DNA of 5,059 nt, taken from Coriobacteriia bacterium (GTDB lineage: Bacteria > Actinomycetota > Coriobacteriia > Anaerosomatales > JAHIQC01). The DNA is taken from assembly GCA_030653635.1 (NCBI GenBank), contig JAURYZ010000209.1, forward strand, positions 1 to 5,059, written 5' to 3'. The translations under genes were made by a program, and so were the position numbers. Below are positions 3,689 through 5,059 of the stretch, piece by piece; the stretch's first letter is position 1; each line of letters opens with the position of its first letter. A model generated the notes under the pieces. The model saw only the letters and a program-made list of their open reading frames with translations. It did no database searches and was not told the origin of the DNA.

Positions 3689-5059
3689 CTATTTCTCGTT
3701 GCGGACGTAATCGATGAACGCCGGCACTAGGAACGGGATGAGCTCGGGCAGATACGTCGGCATGAGCGAATCCATCGTCTTGGGGAGCAGGTCGGGCATG
3801 AGCTCGCCCATGTCCGCCGGCATCTCGCCGATATACTCCTCAACCGCCGCGATAAGATCGGGCATGACCCGGCCGAGGATGGCCGGAGCCATCATCGGGA
3901 ACAGCGTGGGCATCATCTTCTCCATCATGCCCAGACCACCGGGCACATGCTTCATCGCACGCATCATGGGTGCCATGCCAACGGGCATCGCGTCCATCAT
4001 CTGCGGGAACACGCGCTGCATGAGCGTGGCCATCTGCTCGGGCTCCATAAGGAAGATGAACTTCTCGAAGTAGCCCCAGTAATACATAGCCTGCTCTGTC
4101 GATTCCGGGATGTCGTAGCCGGCGGCCTGCGCCACGATCCGCGACAAGTCATCGACTTTGAGTCCCATATCGTTCTTGATGTTGCTATCGCGCAGCTGCA
4201 CCTGGCAGCAGGGGCACAACGCGACGACGGTATCGGCCTTGACGTCGAGTGCCTCCTGCAGACGAAACTTGCCCAAGACGGGTGCCACGGCGGGCTCGCC
4301 GATAAGGGTAAGGACTGAGCCGCAGCAGTAGCCCTCTTCGCGGTTGTGCTCCATCTCGACGTAGTCGACGCCGGGAATGGCCTTGAGCATGTCGCGCGGC
4401 GGCTCGTACAAACCCTGTGCGCGACCAGCATGACACGAGTCGTGGAACGTCAGGCGTCCCTCGATGGGGTTCTTAAGCTCGAGTCGCCCGTCTCCCAACG
4501 CCTCACTCACAAGCTCGGAGTAGTGCTTCACCTCGAACTCGTAGGGCTCTCCCCTGTCGGCAGCAATATTGGCGTACATCTCTTTCCACACCAGCGCACA
4601 GGCTGGGCATGAGGTGATGATGGTCTTGGCTCCGCGCTTGCGAGCCTCAGAGACGTTGTGGTCGTAGATGGTCTCGAACATATCCCATTTACCGGACACC
4701 TTCATCGGGATACCGCAGCACGCTTCGTCGGTTCCCATATAGCCGATGTCATAGCCAGCATCGGTCAGCAGCCGCACGCTAGCCTCAGCAACGTCGGTCT
4801 CCACGAAGCTCGCGGTACAACCGGCGAAGTAGAGCATGTCGGCCTGCTTGTTCCAGCCGCCGTTCTCATCGGCGAGCTTGGGCTTGATATCATCGGGCAC
4901 CCAGTTCGCACGGTTCTCGCGCTTGCCTGCCCAGATGTCCAGTTCACTCTCAAGCGAAGCCTTGATCATCTCGAACGGCGGGAACGTGCCGCGCTTCTCG
5001 TCTTGGACGAGCTTGCCGCGCATCGCCATCCAGTTGTGCTCGACGGGGATCTGTAGCTG
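3689..5059 (-). CDS. HdrD/GlpC-type (Fe-S) oxidoreductase with two CCG domains and a Met/Pro-rich tail, N-terminus outside window
   Basis: Electron-transfer protein of the heterodisulfide-reductase-like CCG family (HdrB/HdrD, GlpC, DsrK relatives). Numbering is from Met at 5029. CCG domain 1 has Cys71, Cys104-Cys105 and Cys141-x2-Cys144. Domain 2 has Cys199, Cys235-Cys236 and Cys272-x2-Cys275. Spacings are 32/35 and 35/35, fitting the family rule C-x31-39-CC-x35-36-CxxC, so both cluster sites look intact; in HdrB these carry non-cubane [4Fe-4S] clusters. Residues 328-446 form an odd tail with 22 Met and 16 Pro. The frame stays open for ten codons upstream of 5029 to the window edge, and no ribosome binding site precedes that ATG, so the real start is outside. 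The visible N-terminal part (MAMRGKLVQDEKRGTFPPFE) resembles the linker that follows a ferredoxin domain in HdrD-type proteins, so one is expected just beyond the edge. Its physiological partner and substrate cannot be told from here. Confidence 0.88.
   Translation of the reverse strand, partial: QLQIPVEHNWMAMRGKLVQDEKRGTFPPFEMIKASLESELDIWAGKRENRANWVPDDIKPKLADENGGWNKQADMLYFAGCTASFVETDVAEASVRLLTDAGYDIGYMGTDEACCGIPMKVSGKWDMFETIYDHNVSEARKRGAKTIITSCPACALVWKEMYANIAADRGEPYEFEVKHYSELVSEALGDGRLELKNPIEGRLTFHDSCHAGRAQGLYEPPRDMLKAIPGVDYVEMEHNREEGYCCGSVLTLIGEPAVAPVLGKFRLQEALDVKADTVVALCPCCQVQLRDSNIKNDMGLKVDDLSRIVAQAAGYDIPESTEQAMYYWGYFEKFIFLMEPEQMATLMQRVFPQMMDAMPVGMAPMMRAMKHVPGGLGMMEKMMPTLFPMMAPAILGRVMPDLIAAVEEYIGEMPADMGELMPDLLPKTMDSLMPTYLPELIPFLVPAFIDYVRNEK

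Noticed and set aside
3714..4318. Plus-strand open frames opposite the HdrD-type gene, one Met/Ile/Gly/Ser-rich
   Set aside because: They are antisense reflections of the Met/Pro-rich tail and CCG coding sequence; no ribosome binding site or family resemblance.
5027..5029. ATG at 5029 as the true start of the HdrD-type protein
   Set aside because: The frame is open to the window edge, no ribosome binding site precedes it, and the sequence there looks like a linker after a ferredoxin domain.

Overview
The window is GC-rich (about 60% by eye). It reads as a piece of chromosome from an anaerobic or facultatively anaerobic, probably high-GC Gram-positive bacterium. The gene mix (a two-CCG-domain HdrD-type iron-sulfur protein, a stand-alone mini cytochrome b5, a Crp/Fnr regulator and an Fe-S-type RNA methyltransferase) would suit an anaerobic actinobacterium such as a member of the Coriobacteriia. 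That lineage call is inference. I saw no mobile element, CRISPR array, tRNA or rRNA.

Layout from left to right. (1) 1-426, minus strand: start and receiver domain of an atypical response regulator that runs off the left edge. (2) 427-584: divergent intergenic region with an 18-bp dyad and a third copy of its 7-bp arm. (3) 585-1880, plus strand: the only plus-strand gene, an RlmD/RumA-type 23S rRNA uracil-5-methyltransferase with Fe-S cysteines. (4) 1885-2112, minus: a 75-residue cytochrome b5-fold heme protein, convergent with the methyltransferase and only 4 bp from it. (5) 2113-2229: a 117-bp leader packed with palindromes and a direct repeat. (6) 2230-2610, minus: a 126-residue exported, membrane-anchored protein of unknown function. 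(7) 2611-2763: spacer with a CRP-like inverted repeat and a separate hairpin. (8) 2764-3465, minus: a Crp/Fnr-family regulator that keeps CRP-like cyclic-nucleotide and DNA-contact residues. (9) 3466-3688: its upstream region, with nested TGTGA-type inverted repeats and, further up, the likely terminator of the next gene. (10) 3689-5059, minus: an HdrD-type (Fe-S) protein cut by the right edge, with two complete CCG domains and an unusual Met/Pro-rich tail.

How the parts may fit together. The recognition helix of the Crp/Fnr protein (SRETxxR) predicts TGTGA-N6-TCACA sites. Such sites occur in front of its own gene and in front of the 126-residue membrane protein. The simplest reading is an autoregulated cyclic-nucleotide or redox regulator that also controls the small exported protein. 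The heme and Fe-S proteins on either side fit an electron-transfer neighbourhood, but nothing in the window proves that they form one pathway.
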